Made by a program: the position numbers and the translations under genes
Notes under the pieces: model-generated
What the model saw: the letters and a program-made list of their open reading frames with translations, nothing else
The model's database searches: none
Told to the model about the DNA's origin: nothing
Origin: Thermosaccharophagus gerlachensis
GTDB lineage: Bacteria > Armatimonadota > Fervidibacteria > Fervidibacterales > Thermosaccharophagaceae
Assembly: GCA_041538025.1 (NCBI GenBank)
Contig: JBGOEV010000011.1
Coordinates: 1 to 59,670 of the forward strand
Direction: 5' to 3'
DNA: 59,670 nucleotides
Part shown: one piece after another, positions 42,580 through 51,621 of the stretch
How positions within the stretch are numbered: the stretch's first letter is position 1
How the letters are laid out: each line of letters begins with the position of its first letter

Positions 42580-43899
42580 TCATCTCCCTCGTGTTGGGAA
42601 TTCGTATTTGAGCCAACGTTCGTCAAGCACAATAGCATCATCACATCTTGGTCCGACTGATATCAGCCCAATTGGGACGCCGAGCTGTTGAGAGATGTAA
42701 TCCACGAATTGCTTTGTTCTCTCCGGCAACTCATCGTAGTTCCTAATTTGCTTCGTTGGTTCTAACCACCCCTTGAGCGTCTCGTAGACTGGTTCACATT
42801 CACTTAGCTTCTCACTGCTTGCCGGGAAGTCGGTCAAGAGCTCGCCTTTATACTTGTATGCGACGCACACTTTAATCTCCTCAAAGTGATCAAGCACATC
42901 AAGCTTTGTAAGCACTAAAGCATCAAACCCGTTTATGCGAGCTGCGAAGCGAAGCTGGACTAAATCAAGCCACCCACACCTTCTTGGGCGCCCAGTTGTC
43001 GCACCATACTCCATACCAATTTCCCTTAGCTTGTCACCTATCTCATCTTTCAACTCGGTTGGAAATGGACCTGCGCCAACTCTTGTCGTATAGACTTTGC
43101 TAACCCCTATGACCGCGTCAATTAGCGTTGGTGGAACACCAGCACCAGTGCAGACGCTCCCTGAGATGGTGTTTGAGGAGGTCACGAATGGGAAAGTGCC
43201 GAAGTCAACATCAAGCCCTGCACCTTGAGCACCCTCAAAAAGCACATTGCACCCAGAACGCAACGCATCATTCAATATCTTCGTAGTATCGCAGATAAAA
43301 GGTGCAAGTATCTCACCATACTCCAGATAGCGCTCGCAAAGCTCATCAATTTTAGGGCGTTCCTCCTCTGGCAAGCGCGACAGGATGTCTGCCTTCCGCT
43401 CAAAGTTCATCTCAAGCTTCTGGCGCAACCTCTCCCTGTCAAGCAAGTCAATCATCCTTATGCCAATCCTTTCGACCTTGTCCACATATGTTGGACCTAT
43501 GCCTCTTTGCGTTGTGCCGAGTTTGAACTTTGAGCCAGCCGATTCCCTCGCAGTGTCAAGTATTCTGTGGTAAGTGAAAGTCACATGCGCCCTGTCGCTT
43601 ATCAACAACCTTTTCGGTGAAACATCAATACCAAGCTTTCTTATCGTTTCAATTTCATCAAGCAACGCTTGCGGGTCAACAACAACACCGTTACCTATAA
43701 TGCACAATGTGTGCTTGTGGACTATGCCAGCAGGTATTAGGTGCAATGCGAGTCTGTGGTCATCAATGACGAGAGTATGCCCTGCATTACACCCACCTTG
43801 AAAGCGCACAACTATGTCGGCACGCATGCTTAACAGGTCAACTATCCTTCCTTTGCCTTCATCTCCCCATTGTGCGCCAACAACAACTAAACTTGGCAC
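42580..43899 (-). CDS. purA: adenylosuccinate synthetase
   Basis: First committed step from IMP to AMP. VVGAQWGDEGKGRIVDLLS holds the GTP-binding loop and catalytic Asp; GCNAGHTLVI carries the catalytic His; QRGIGPTYVDK is the IMP loop; GRPRRCGWLDL and VLTKLDVLDH are the GTP-binding C-terminal motifs. 439 residues, normal length. GTG at 43899 follows AAGGAGTGA. purL and purC are also in the window but not adjacent. Confidence 0.95.
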   Translation of the reverse strand: MPSLVVVGAQWGDEGKGRIVDLLSMRADIVVRFQGGCNAGHTLVIDDHRLALHLIPAGIVHKHTLCIIGNGVVVDPQALLDEIETIRKLGIDVSPKRLLISDRAHVTFTYHRILDTARESAGSKFKLGTTQRGIGPTYVDKVERIGIRMIDLLDRERLRQKLEMNFERKADILSRLPEEERPKIDELCERYLEYGEILAPFICDTTKILNDALRSGCNVLFEGAQGAGLDVDFGTFPFVTSSNTISGSVCTGAGVPPTLIDAVIGVSKVYTTRVGAGPFPTELKDEIGDKLREIGMEYGATTGRPRRCGWLDLVQLRFAARINGFDALVLTKLDVLDHFEEIKVCVAYKYKGELLTDFPASSEKLSECEPVYETLKGWLEPTKQIRNYDELPERTKQFVDYISQQLGVPIGLISVGPRCDDAIVLDERWLKYEFPTRGR

Positions 43900-43946
43900 T
43901 TTGAGTCACTCCTTCAATCACATTGTTTTTAGGATCTCTCACACAA

Positions 43947-45296
43947 TCAAATTTTGTGCTTTGGAACGCCTCTTATCAAGCCATGCTCGTCAATGAAATG
44001 CTCTAAAGTTGAGAGCGCTCTCTTGACGAGTTCAATTTGCCTTAAAGCCTTGTCTTTTATGCGCCTTGTGAGTGGTGGGAAGAGACCGAAGTTTATGTTC
44101 ATCGGTTGGAAGTAACGTGGGTCGGCTGTGGTGATGTAATTAGCCAAAGCACCAAGCGCTGTCTCTGGTGGGAATATAAGCGGTTCCATACCAAGAACCA
44201 TACGCGCTGCGTTTATCCCTGCGACCAAGCCTGATGCTGCCGATTCAATGTATCCTTCAACACCAGAGAATTGCCCAGCAAAGAAAATCCTACCATCAAC
44301 CTTAAGTTGATATGTTGGCAGAAGCAGTTTTGGTGCATTGACAAATGTATTCCTATGGACCATGCCGTAGCGCACAAACTCTGCACGCTCAAGCCCCGGT
44401 ATCATTCTAAACACTCTCTTTTGTTCTGACCACTTTAATTGGGTCTGGAAGCCAACCATATTGTAAAGCGTTCGTTCCTTGTTCTCTGGGCGCAACTGCA
44501 CAACAGCAAAAGGCTGTTTACCAGTCCTTGGGTCTATTAGCCCAGTTGGGCGAAGTGGTCCGTAGACAAGCGTTAAGCGCCCCCTCTCAGCCATGACCTC
44601 TATCGGTAGACACCCTTCAAAAAACTTTGCCTCCTCATCAAACTCATGCAGTTTAACCCTCTCGGCGCTTACGAGCGCCTCCCAGAACGCGTTGTATTCC
44701 TCTTCATTCATCGGGCAGTTAACATATGCTGGCTCACCATCCCTGTAACGTGATGCCATAAATGTTTTTGAGTAATCAATCGTTTCAGCATCAACTATTG
44801 GTGCAACCGCATCGTAAAAGTGAAGGAACTCCTCACCAACAAACCTCTTTATCTCCTCAGCCAGCTCATGATGCGTAAGTGGTCCTGTTGCTACAATGAC
44901 AATGCCATTGCTCGGTATGCTCGTTATAAGCTTACGCTCAACCGTTATCAATTCGTGCGCTTCAATTGCTTCCGTTACAGCCCTTGCAAATTCCTCCCTA
45001 TCAACAGTTAAAGCACCACCACCTGGTATAGCTGTTTCATCAGCACATTTGATGATGATTGAATTAAGCCTCCTCATCTCCTCCTTGAGCAACCCGGCAG
45101 GCTTTGTCAGAATATCGCTTCTAAGCGAATTGCTACAAACAAGTTCAGCGAGCATGCCTGTCTTGTGCGCTGGTGTTGTTACATAAGGGCGCATCTCATA
45201 AAGCGTCACTTTGACACCCATGTTTGCAGCCTGCCATGCTGCTTCACATCCGGCGAGCCCACCACCTATTACGATGATGTGCTCGTCCTTCGGCAT
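43947..45296 (-). CDS. trmFO: folate/FAD-dependent tRNA (uracil-54) methyltransferase TrmFO
   Basis: This makes ribothymidine at tRNA position 54 using methylenetetrahydrofolate. The FAD-binding start is IIVIGGGLAGCEAAWQAAN, and ELVCSNSLRSD is the conserved TrmFO block. GGGALTVDREEFA and GQFSGVEGYIESAASGLVAG further identify the family. 449 residues, full length. ATG 45296 has GAGGTGAG upstream. TrmFO replaces TrmA in many Firmicutes, Cyanobacteria and deep-branching phyla. Confidence 0.94.
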   Translation of the reverse strand: MPKDEHIIVIGGGLAGCEAAWQAANMGVKVTLYEMRPYVTTPAHKTGMLAELVCSNSLRSDILTKPAGLLKEEMRRLNSIIIKCADETAIPGGGALTVDREEFARAVTEAIEAHELITVERKLITSIPSNGIVIVATGPLTHHELAEEIKRFVGEEFLHFYDAVAPIVDAETIDYSKTFMASRYRDGEPAYVNCPMNEEEYNAFWEALVSAERVKLHEFDEEAKFFEGCLPIEVMAERGRLTLVYGPLRPTGLIDPRTGKQPFAVVQLRPENKERTLYNMVGFQTQLKWSEQKRVFRMIPGLERAEFVRYGMVHRNTFVNAPKLLLPTYQLKVDGRIFFAGQFSGVEGYIESAASGLVAGINAARMVLGMEPLIFPPETALGALANYITTADPRYFQPMNINFGLFPPLTRRIKDKALRQIELVKRALSTLEHFIDEHGLIRGVPKHKI

Positions 45297-45331
45297 GAAA
45301 AGCTCACCTCGTAAGAATGAGCATCATGAGT

Positions 45332-46123
45332 TCACTCTAACAACCTTACAGTGCCACTTATAATGGTTGTTTCCACCCCGTCTTTAAGTTGCAATATCAG
45401 CGCTCCCTTTTCATCCAGCCCCTTGACTACACCAACAATGCTTTCAGAGTCAATAGTTACCTCCACAAGTTTACCTTGAGCAAAATGTAGTTGGCAGTAT
45501 CGTTCCCTCAGCTTCTCAAACCCGCCCGAAAGAAGCACCTCATAACTGTGCTCAAGATGCGCAAGCGTTGAAGCAAGCAATCTTTCCCTCTGGAAGTATC
45601 TACCAGAAAACTCTTTAAGGCTTGTTGCGACACTTCTAAGTTCCTTCGGAAAAGATTCGGCTTCGGTGTTCACATTCACCCCTATTCCAACGATAGCAAA
45701 CTCAACCCCTCTTGCCGACGCCTTCGTCTCAATCAAGATGCCACCAATTTTTTTACCACCCAAAACTAAATCGTTCACCCATTTCACCATCACAGGTAGC
45801 GATGTTGAATTGCGTAGCCCTTCACATACTCCAACAGCAGTTGCTATGGTTAGCATGAGCATATCCTTCGGCAGGAACGGTGGACGAATTATGAGAGATG
45901 CGTAAATGCCAGTTCGTTCGGGCGAAAACCAAATCCTTCCAAATCTCCCCCTGCCAGACAATTGTGTTTCCGCTAAAACGAGAGTCCCATTTGGAGCCTC
46001 ACCACTCGCGATTTGCTCCGCCACATCGTTTGTTGAGCCAACACATTGCATGTAAACAAATTGCCTACCCAACCATTTTGTTCTGAGGAGCTGTTGAAAC
46101 TCATCAGCATCAAAAGGCGTCAT
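45332..46123 (-). CDS. birA: biotin-[acetyl-CoA carboxylase] ligase
   Basis: Attaches biotin to AccB. SGRGRFGRIWFSPERTGIYA is the ATP/biotin-binding loop, VKWVNDLVLGGKKIGGILIE the catalytic Lys region, and a small C-terminal SH3-like domain follows (VEVTIDSESIVGVVKGLDE). 263 residues with no N-terminal helix-turn-helix, so it lacks the repressor function of bifunctional BirA. The likely substrate AccB is encoded at 54094. Confidence 0.92.
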   Translation of the reverse strand: MTPFDADEFQQLLRTKWLGRQFVYMQCVGSTNDVAEQIASGEAPNGTLVLAETQLSGRGRFGRIWFSPERTGIYASLIIRPPFLPKDMLMLTIATAVGVCEGLRNSTSLPVMVKWVNDLVLGGKKIGGILIETKASARGVEFAIVGIGVNVNTEAESFPKELRSVATSLKEFSGRYFQRERLLASTLAHLEHSYEVLLSGGFEKLRERYCQLHFAQGKLVEVTIDSESIVGVVKGLDEKGALILQLKDGVETTIISGTVRLLE

Positions 46124-46183
46124 CTTGCGCCACCCAAAACTACATTAGGCTTTAGCTTGCTCGCCTGTGTCACTATAAGCGCA

Positions 46184-47755
46184 TCACAGCAACATGTTAA
46201 TTTCAAGCGAGATGTAGTCAGCCTTCTCTTTTACCTCATCCCAAGCACCGGCGTGTAACGGTTTTCCACATCTTGGTGGCATGCCTCTGGTGTAATGAAG
46301 CCCGAGTGAAAGGCTTTTGTTAATGTCGTAAAAGAACTGCACAGCAAAATATTGTTCCCAATCTGGGTTCGTCTTGCGACCATGTTGCGCTTTAGCTCCG
46401 AGCAACGCGATGTGCATCTTTTGCGCTATCGGCACATCAAGCCTACCGAAAATGAGTCTTGAATCAGGACCAGTTACGTAACCAAGCGATTCATTGCGGT
46501 ATTGATAATTGAGCTTCCTATTTCGGTGTGTGAATGTGTTTTTGTCAAACTGCGCATACTCAACCGTGAGCCCGAAGCGTTTTCTTGCCACATCAAACGG
46601 TATTTGAAAGCCGGCTATACACCCCATCTGTTTCTCCGCTGGTTTTGCGAGGCGCACATCGTCAACAACCCATTCAATGTAGACACGAGTGCCCCTCTTA
46701 TCAATCCAACTCATGTCTGCGCTCACGATTATTTCGTCGCTGTCTTCGCTTCGCCCCATGCGCACAAGCAAACGGGAGGCAGGATAAAGAGGCAACAAAA
46801 ACGAAATTGGAGATGGGAAAGGTTTTGAGAGTTGGACTTCGTTAAAGCCAAACACGAATGAATCGCCAAACGATTTCTCCGAACGCCTCGCCAAGATGAA
46901 GCGTTTACCATTTTCATCGCCGTGTAAGTATCCGACCAATTGCCTTACCCTTACCTTCCCAACGATGGGAAGCATGACTCTGCCAGACCATTTGAACATG
47001 TCAATTGGATGAACGCCATCCGTGAGTATACCGCCACTAAGGCTTGCTGGACCGAAACGCTCGTAGCCTCTGCCAAACTCAAGCTCGCCACCAAACAACT
47101 CCGTTGAGACAGTGGCTATATCAACCAAAGGTTTGTCATAACTCTCAAAGAGCGGTGTTTGGCGCGATGTGTTAAGTCTGATTTGGATGCTCGTTTTTTT
47201 GTTCAAGCGTGCGAGGAAACTAAAACAACCTTGGTTGCGCAAAATGGTGCCTTTTGAATCAAGTGAAAGTGAAGCGATAGGTCGGATGCTCAAGGCATAT
47301 GATGTGAAAACCCTTGTAGGCATTCTCTCAAAAGCTGTTGGCAAAGGCTCATCGGCACGAAGTTCATCGCAAAACTGTCTTGCTACCTGCCATAGCAGTA
47401 GCTTATCCTCATCATCGTGTAGGCGAGTAAGCGTTCCCTTCCCCGTGTGCTCCAAATCACCTTCCTGCGCCCTATGAATTGCCTCTGCAATTATTTCGGC
47501 AAGCTGTTTCCTCGTGTATGTGAAGCCGAAACGAAAATGCCTTGCCGAATACCCATTGAGCAACCCAGAGCCAGCAAGCTTTGCCATGACATCGTAAGAG
47601 AAATCACTCAACCCCAAGACATCGCTATGTGCTAACCTCGGCTCCTCAAGCATCTCGCCACCTTGCAATGCTTCCTCTAAGGACATTGATAAGTGGCTTA
47701 GAAATGCAAGCGTAATAAGTTGGGTGCTTATACGAAATACCATCCGCAAATGCAT
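46184..47755 (-). CDS. outer-membrane SLH plus Wzi-like beta-barrel protein
   Basis: 523 residues from ATG 47755, which follows GGGAGG. A signal peptide (LITLAFLSHLSMS) is followed by an SLH-like unit about residues 48-95 (DFSYDVMAKLAGSGLLNGYS then a Phe/Thr-rich turn and RKQLAEIIAEAI). The rest is beta-rich and resembles the capsule assembly protein Wzi type of outer membrane barrel (GGELEFGRGYERFGPASLSG, then repeated aromatic-ended strands). SLH plus barrel is seen in diderms without canonical Braun lipoprotein tethering, where the SLH binds cell wall polymer. The barrel may bind or assemble surface polysaccharide. Confidence 0.7.
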   Translation of the reverse strand: MHLRMVFRISTQLITLAFLSHLSMSLEEALQGGEMLEEPRLAHSDVLGLSDFSYDVMAKLAGSGLLNGYSARHFRFGFTYTRKQLAEIIAEAIHRAQEGDLEHTGKGTLTRLHDDEDKLLLWQVARQFCDELRADEPLPTAFERMPTRVFTSYALSIRPIASLSLDSKGTILRNQGCFSFLARLNKKTSIQIRLNTSRQTPLFESYDKPLVDIATVSTELFGGELEFGRGYERFGPASLSGGILTDGVHPIDMFKWSGRVMLPIVGKVRVRQLVGYLHGDENGKRFILARRSEKSFGDSFVFGFNEVQLSKPFPSPISFLLPLYPASRLLVRMGRSEDSDEIIVSADMSWIDKRGTRVYIEWVVDDVRLAKPAEKQMGCIAGFQIPFDVARKRFGLTVEYAQFDKNTFTHRNRKLNYQYRNESLGYVTGPDSRLIFGRLDVPIAQKMHIALLGAKAQHGRKTNPDWEQYFAVQFFYDINKSLSLGLHYTRGMPPRCGKPLHAGAWDEVKEKADYISLEINMLL

Positions 47756-47836
47756 CCTCCTCCCTCCCAGTTCACTCTGATTTAAACGGCGCCAATGACA
47801 TTGTGTAGCATAGCAAAGCAAATTTTAAATGGTGAA

Positions 47837-47873
47837 GCTGTAAGCGCATGCGCAAATGCCGTTGTGTTACAGC
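47837..47873. promoter_or_regulatory. nested palindromes in divergent promoter region
   Basis: GCTGTAA (47837-47843) and TTACAGC (47867-47873) are inverted arms enclosing the perfect palindrome GCGCATGCGC (47844-47853). They lie between the divergent Wzi-like and lipoyl genes and could be an operator. No bound regulator is known. Confidence 0.3.
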
Positions 47874-47910
47874 ACGATGGAGCGATACTTGAATGATGTG
47901 GTGATGTTTC

Positions 47911-48438
47911 ATGGCGGTTAAGGTCGTCATTGAGAAGGTCTTTGAGAACATGGAGGAAGCGACGATAGGCAAATGGCTAAAGAGAGAAGGCGAATACGTA
48001 AGTGAAGGAGAACCACTCGTGGAGATAATAACCGAGAAGGTCACATTTGAGATGGAGTCACCATCAAGTGGCATACTGAGGCGCATCGTCGCTAAGGAGA
48101 AGAGCACCGTGCCTGTTGGATTTGTAATTGCTATCCTCGGAAATAGCGATGAGCCACTACCAAATGTGGACGAAGAAAACGAGCTCCTCATGAAGCGATG
48201 GAGGGAAACGCAGGTCTCTGTCGGACAGGAAAAGACAGCTCAAAGGGATGTGGCAGTGGAAAAAGAAACTCCAACAACACAACCACAGACAAAGAGAATA
48301 AGAGCTACCCCAGCAGCAAGGAGGCTCGCAAGGGAACACAACATAACAGTTGAAGAGGTCGCTGAGGCACTCGGCATTGAGTTTGTTTCAGAGAGCGATG
48401 TGAGAAACTATCTTTTGCTTCACACTAAAGAACATTAG
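47911..48438 (+). CDS. stand-alone lipoyl/E3-binding domain protein
   Basis: 175 residues. Residues 1-78 form a lipoyl domain, with the probable lipoylated Lys43 in IITEKVTFEMESP. Residues about 130-170 are a peripheral subunit-binding domain (RIRATPAARRLAREHNITVE, then a Gly-containing turn and VRNYL), joined by a charged Glu/Thr/Gln linker. The catalytic acyltransferase domain of a complete E2 is absent and no E1, E3 or second E2 piece is adjacent. It may serve as a swinging arm or assembly partner for a 2-oxoacid dehydrogenase encoded elsewhere. ATG 47911 follows GGTGATG. Confidence 0.8.
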   Translation: MAVKVVIEKVFENMEEATIGKWLKREGEYVSEGEPLVEIITEKVTFEMESPSSGILRRIVAKEKSTVPVGFVIAILGNSDEPLPNVDEENELLMKRWRETQVSVGQEKTAQRDVAVEKETPTTQPQTKRIRATPAARRLAREHNITVEEVAEALGIEFVSESDVRNYLLLHTKEH

Positions 48439-48447
48439 TGCTTTCCA

Positions 48448-50997
48448 TCACGATACATCTATGAGCTCTATCCGCCCCTCAAACAACTTAAGAACCTTTT
48501 GTCTTAGCGCTGCATATTTCGGGTTGCGCAATGTTGGGTCTTCTTCAACTATACTCCTTGCAACGCGCCTTGCGAGTATCAGCAAATCAACATCGTGTAT
48601 GATATCGGCGATCCTTAAGTCTGGGAGACCATGCTGTCTTGTGCCATAAAACTCACCGGGACCACGCAAACGCAAATCCTCCTCGGCTATTTCAAACCCA
48701 TCGTTCGTGCGCACCATCACTTCCAATCTCCTTCTCGCATCCTCTCCTGATGGTGAGCCAACGAGGAAACAGTAGCTTTGATATGTGCTTCTACCCACGC
48801 GCCCTCTAAGTTGATGGAGCTGTGCTAAGCCAAACCTATGAGCATCCTCAATGACGATAACGGTTGCGTTAGGCACATCTACGCCTACCTCTATGACAGT
48901 TGTCGTTGTCAACACATGTATTTCCCCTCTCCTGAACGCTTCCATAACGGCATCCTTCTCATGCGATGGTAAACGACCATGCAACACACCGACTTTGAAC
49001 TCGGGAAAGACATCATGCTGTAGCCACTCAGCATGCTTGACAACAGCATCCACATCCTCAAGCTTCTCGGACTCCTCAATCAATGGGCAAACAACATAAG
49101 CCTGCCTCCCTTTCTCAAGTTCCTGTTGGACAAACCTATAGGCAAGATGCCTCTTCTCCTTCCGCACCCACTTCGTTATCACTGGCTTCCTTCCCGGTGG
49201 TAGCTCACGTAGCACCGATACATCCAAGTCACCATACACTGTTAAGGCAAGCGTCCTTGGTATTGGTGTTGCCGTCATTATGAGCACATCAGGGCAAGTG
49301 CCCTTCCGTATCAAGTTTGCTCGTTGCATCACACCAAACTTGTGCTGTTCATCAACCACTGCAAGCCCAAGCCTGTTGAAAACAACATCTTCCTGAATCA
49401 ACGCATGCGTCCCAACAATGATTGAAGCATCTCCAATCTCTATCCTTCTTCTTGCCCTCCTTTTCTCCCTCTGCGATAGGCTTCCTATGAGAAGGGTCAC
49501 ATCAACATTGAACGGCTGGAAAAGCTCAAGTAAGACCCTGTAGTGTTGTTCAGCTAAAACTTCAGTTGGCGCCATGAACGCACCTTGGTAGCCGTTTAGG
49601 ACAGCTGTGTAAAGAGCAGTCGCTGCTACCACTGTCTTCCCGGAACCAACCTCACCGTGAAGGAGCCTGTTCATCGGTTGTGGTGAAGCCATGTCTCTGT
49701 GTATCTCCTCTATCGCTTTCTTTTGCGATGCCGTCAGCTCAAATGGGAACGAGGCTATGAACTCAGCTATCTGAGGCAAGTCTGTTTTGAACGCAATCCC
49801 TTGCTTCTTTTTGAAGCCCCTTTCACGCAGTGCCAGCGCAAGTTGCATCAGAAGGAACTCCTCAAACACAACTCTTCTTCTTGCCTGTTGCAGCTTATAC
49901 ATATCATCTGGGAAATGGATTTGCTTGAACGCTTCCCTGAGTGGCATCATTTGGTGTGCTCTGAGCAACTCCTGTGGCAGTGTTTCCTCAATCATTCCCG
50001 AGAAGGCTTCCAATGTGTTGTATATGAGGCGCCTTAGGAAGTTCTGAGTGAGACCTCCAGTCAATGGGTATATCGGGACTATGCGCCCAACTTGCAACCA
50101 GCTATCGCCAACGGCTGGCTCAACCTCTGGCATGACTATGCATAGGCTATGCATGAAGCGTTGGACCTTGCCATAAACAAACAATTTCATGTTTGGGAAG
50201 ATTTGAGCCTCACGAAACGGTTGATTGAACCATACGAGGAAAGCAGTGCCCGTATGATCTGCTACCGGGACTTTTGTTATCGCTATCCCTCTTCTCTTTT
50301 CTGTCCTTGCATGACCTGTAACAGTGACAAGAACACATTCTTTTTCGCCGAGCGTAAGCTGGGCTATCGGTTTTATCTGCGTTCTATCCTCATGCCTTCG
50401 TGGGAAAAGCATAAGCAAATCTTCAATGCTTTCAACTCCGAGCCTCTTTAGAAGGGAAGCTCTCTTTTGACCAACGCCACAAAGGTATTGCACTGGCTGT
50501 GAGAGCTTTTTTAATTTCTGTTCGTAGATGTCGGTGCTCACCACATTAGTAGCGACTTCATTTGAAGCGACTGCTGTTTGAATTTGCATACGCTCGTCTT
50601 CACTCACACTAACACTTCCACTCACACTAACACTTGAAGCTGACCCTATCTCATCGTTGGGGCTTCCAGAGCGTTCATCTATCCTCAATCCATTCCTGAC
50701 GAGCGAGCGCAAATCCCTCACTATTTGTTCAGCCTCGTTCACCCTCTCCTTCCGTTCCACCAAGCTCACCAACTCATAGCCATCAAACAGCGAGACGAGG
50801 TAGCGCAAGCGCTTCGCCACCTCGCTGTCTCCCTTGGCAATTTCAGCAGCCCTGCTCGCCCACAATTGCATATAGCGCCCAAACCCACCTATGACCGATA
50901 AATCACGGTAACCCATCTTCCTCTCAACGGGTATCGGCTTCTCAAGTTTATCAAGAATCTCATCAAGCTGATTTGCGATAGTGCTCGGCAGCTTCAT
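48448..50997 (-). CDS. recG: ATP-dependent DNA helicase RecG
   Basis: A branch-migrating helicase that regresses stalled forks. The wedge OB domain (LCGVGQKRASLLKRLGVESI, then LFPRRHEDRTQI and further) occupies about residues 170-300. Walker A GEVGSGKT is at 448-455, the DEQH box at 549-552, followed by TATPIPRTLA and the motif VI region QLRGRVGRSTYQSYC. At 849 residues it is about 150 longer than E. coli RecG because of an N-terminal helical domain, as in Thermotoga RecG. The join to the OB domain is low-complexity Ser/Val. AGGGAGA precedes ATG 50997. Confidence 0.94.
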   Translation of the reverse strand: MKLPSTIANQLDEILDKLEKPIPVERKMGYRDLSVIGGFGRYMQLWASRAAEIAKGDSEVAKRLRYLVSLFDGYELVSLVERKERVNEAEQIVRDLRSLVRNGLRIDERSGSPNDEIGSASSVSVSGSVSVSEDERMQIQTAVASNEVATNVVSTDIYEQKLKKLSQPVQYLCGVGQKRASLLKRLGVESIEDLLMLFPRRHEDRTQIKPIAQLTLGEKECVLVTVTGHARTEKRRGIAITKVPVADHTGTAFLVWFNQPFREAQIFPNMKLFVYGKVQRFMHSLCIVMPEVEPAVGDSWLQVGRIVPIYPLTGGLTQNFLRRLIYNTLEAFSGMIEETLPQELLRAHQMMPLREAFKQIHFPDDMYKLQQARRRVVFEEFLLMQLALALRERGFKKKQGIAFKTDLPQIAEFIASFPFELTASQKKAIEEIHRDMASPQPMNRLLHGEVGSGKTVVAATALYTAVLNGYQGAFMAPTEVLAEQHYRVLLELFQPFNVDVTLLIGSLSQREKRRARRRIEIGDASIIVGTHALIQEDVVFNRLGLAVVDEQHKFGVMQRANLIRKGTCPDVLIMTATPIPRTLALTVYGDLDVSVLRELPPGRKPVITKWVRKEKRHLAYRFVQQELEKGRQAYVVCPLIEESEKLEDVDAVVKHAEWLQHDVFPEFKVGVLHGRLPSHEKDAVMEAFRRGEIHVLTTTTVIEVGVDVPNATVIVIEDAHRFGLAQLHQLRGRVGRSTYQSYCFLVGSPSGEDARRRLEVMVRTNDGFEIAEEDLRLRGPGEFYGTRQHGLPDLRIADIIHDVDLLILARRVARSIVEEDPTLRNPKYAALRQKVLKLFEGRIELIDVS
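50603..50639 (-). repeat. 18-bp tandem repeat within recG
   Basis: Two near-exact copies of an 18-bp unit (CACTCACACTAACACTTC plus strand) lie in the linker between the N-terminal extension and the wedge domain of RecG. They encode alternating Ser-Val-Ser residues with one Gly. Confidence 0.7.
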
Positions 50998-51076
50998 TTT
51001 ATCTCCCTGTTCCTCTTAACTCTTGTTGTTTTTGCCAAACCTTCATCCAACTATTGTTAGCGCATTTGACGGTTGG

Positions 51077-51105
51077 TTGCAACAGCTATTGGCGTATGCT
51101 AATAA
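51077..51105 (+). promoter_or_regulatory. candidate sigma-70 promoter for the KaiC-like operon
   Basis: TTGCAA (51077-51082) and TAATAA (51100-51105) are 17 nt apart, with an extended TG before the -10 box. The start would be about 51112, giving a 5' leader of about 155 nt before the winged-helix gene at 51268. I see no other coding start with a good ribosome site in that leader. Confidence 0.4.
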
Positions 51106-51267
51106 TGGGTGTCAAAATTTGATTTGGGTGAGCGGCTGTGGTAAACGCTATCATAATGCATCATAGTGCGTTCTTCGCAAATGATAAACATGCGCTTCCC
51201 AAATGCCTTTGCACTGTGATGCTCATATGGTGTGCTTTGTTCAACTATGCAGTAGCTGGAGGGCACA

Positions 51268-51621
51268 GTGGAAGTGGAGGCTCAAAATGGTTTGTTAAGA
51301 ACCATAGGGCATGCTGTGGACTCGGTGGTAAAGGTAGAGCTGTTGCTCTTCTTCGCCGCTCACCCAACAGCTATGGACAGCGCAAAAGGGCTTTCAATGT
51401 GGCTCGGAAGAGATGAAAAGAGCGTTGAAAAAGCGGCGAATGAACTCGTTGAGGCAGCGATCTTAGTTCGGTATGGCGAAGGCGAAGAAGCAATTTATAT
51501 GCTCTCTCAAGACCCACAAGTGAAAGACGCAGTATGCCATTTTGTTTCAGCAGAGCTCTCGTGCAGGGAGAGAAGAGAAAGCTTTATTAAGCAGCTAATC
51601 CACAAGGAGGCGAGAAAATGA
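51268..51621 (+). CDS. small winged-helix-like regulatory protein
   Basis: 117 residues, helical. Helices VVKVELLLFFAAHPTAMDSA, GLSMWLGRDEKSVEKAANEL and a strand-turn ILVRYGEGEEAIYMLS make a winged-helix pattern like MarR/ArsR folds. The start is GTG with GGAGGG just upstream. It overlaps the KaiC-like gene by ATGA, so the two are translationally coupled and probably act together; the winged helix may bind DNA or the KaiC-like ATPase. Confidence 0.7.
   Translation: MEVEAQNGLLRTIGHAVDSVVKVELLLFFAAHPTAMDSAKGLSMWLGRDEKSVEKAANELVEAAILVRYGEGEEAIYMLSQDPQVKDAVCHFVSAELSCRERRESFIKQLIHKEARK

Noticed and set aside
51138..51416. A 92-residue open frame starting GTG 51138 in the leader of the winged-helix gene
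   Set aside because: It has no convincing ribosome site, overlaps the better-supported winged-helix gene for most of its second half, and its sequence shows no domain.
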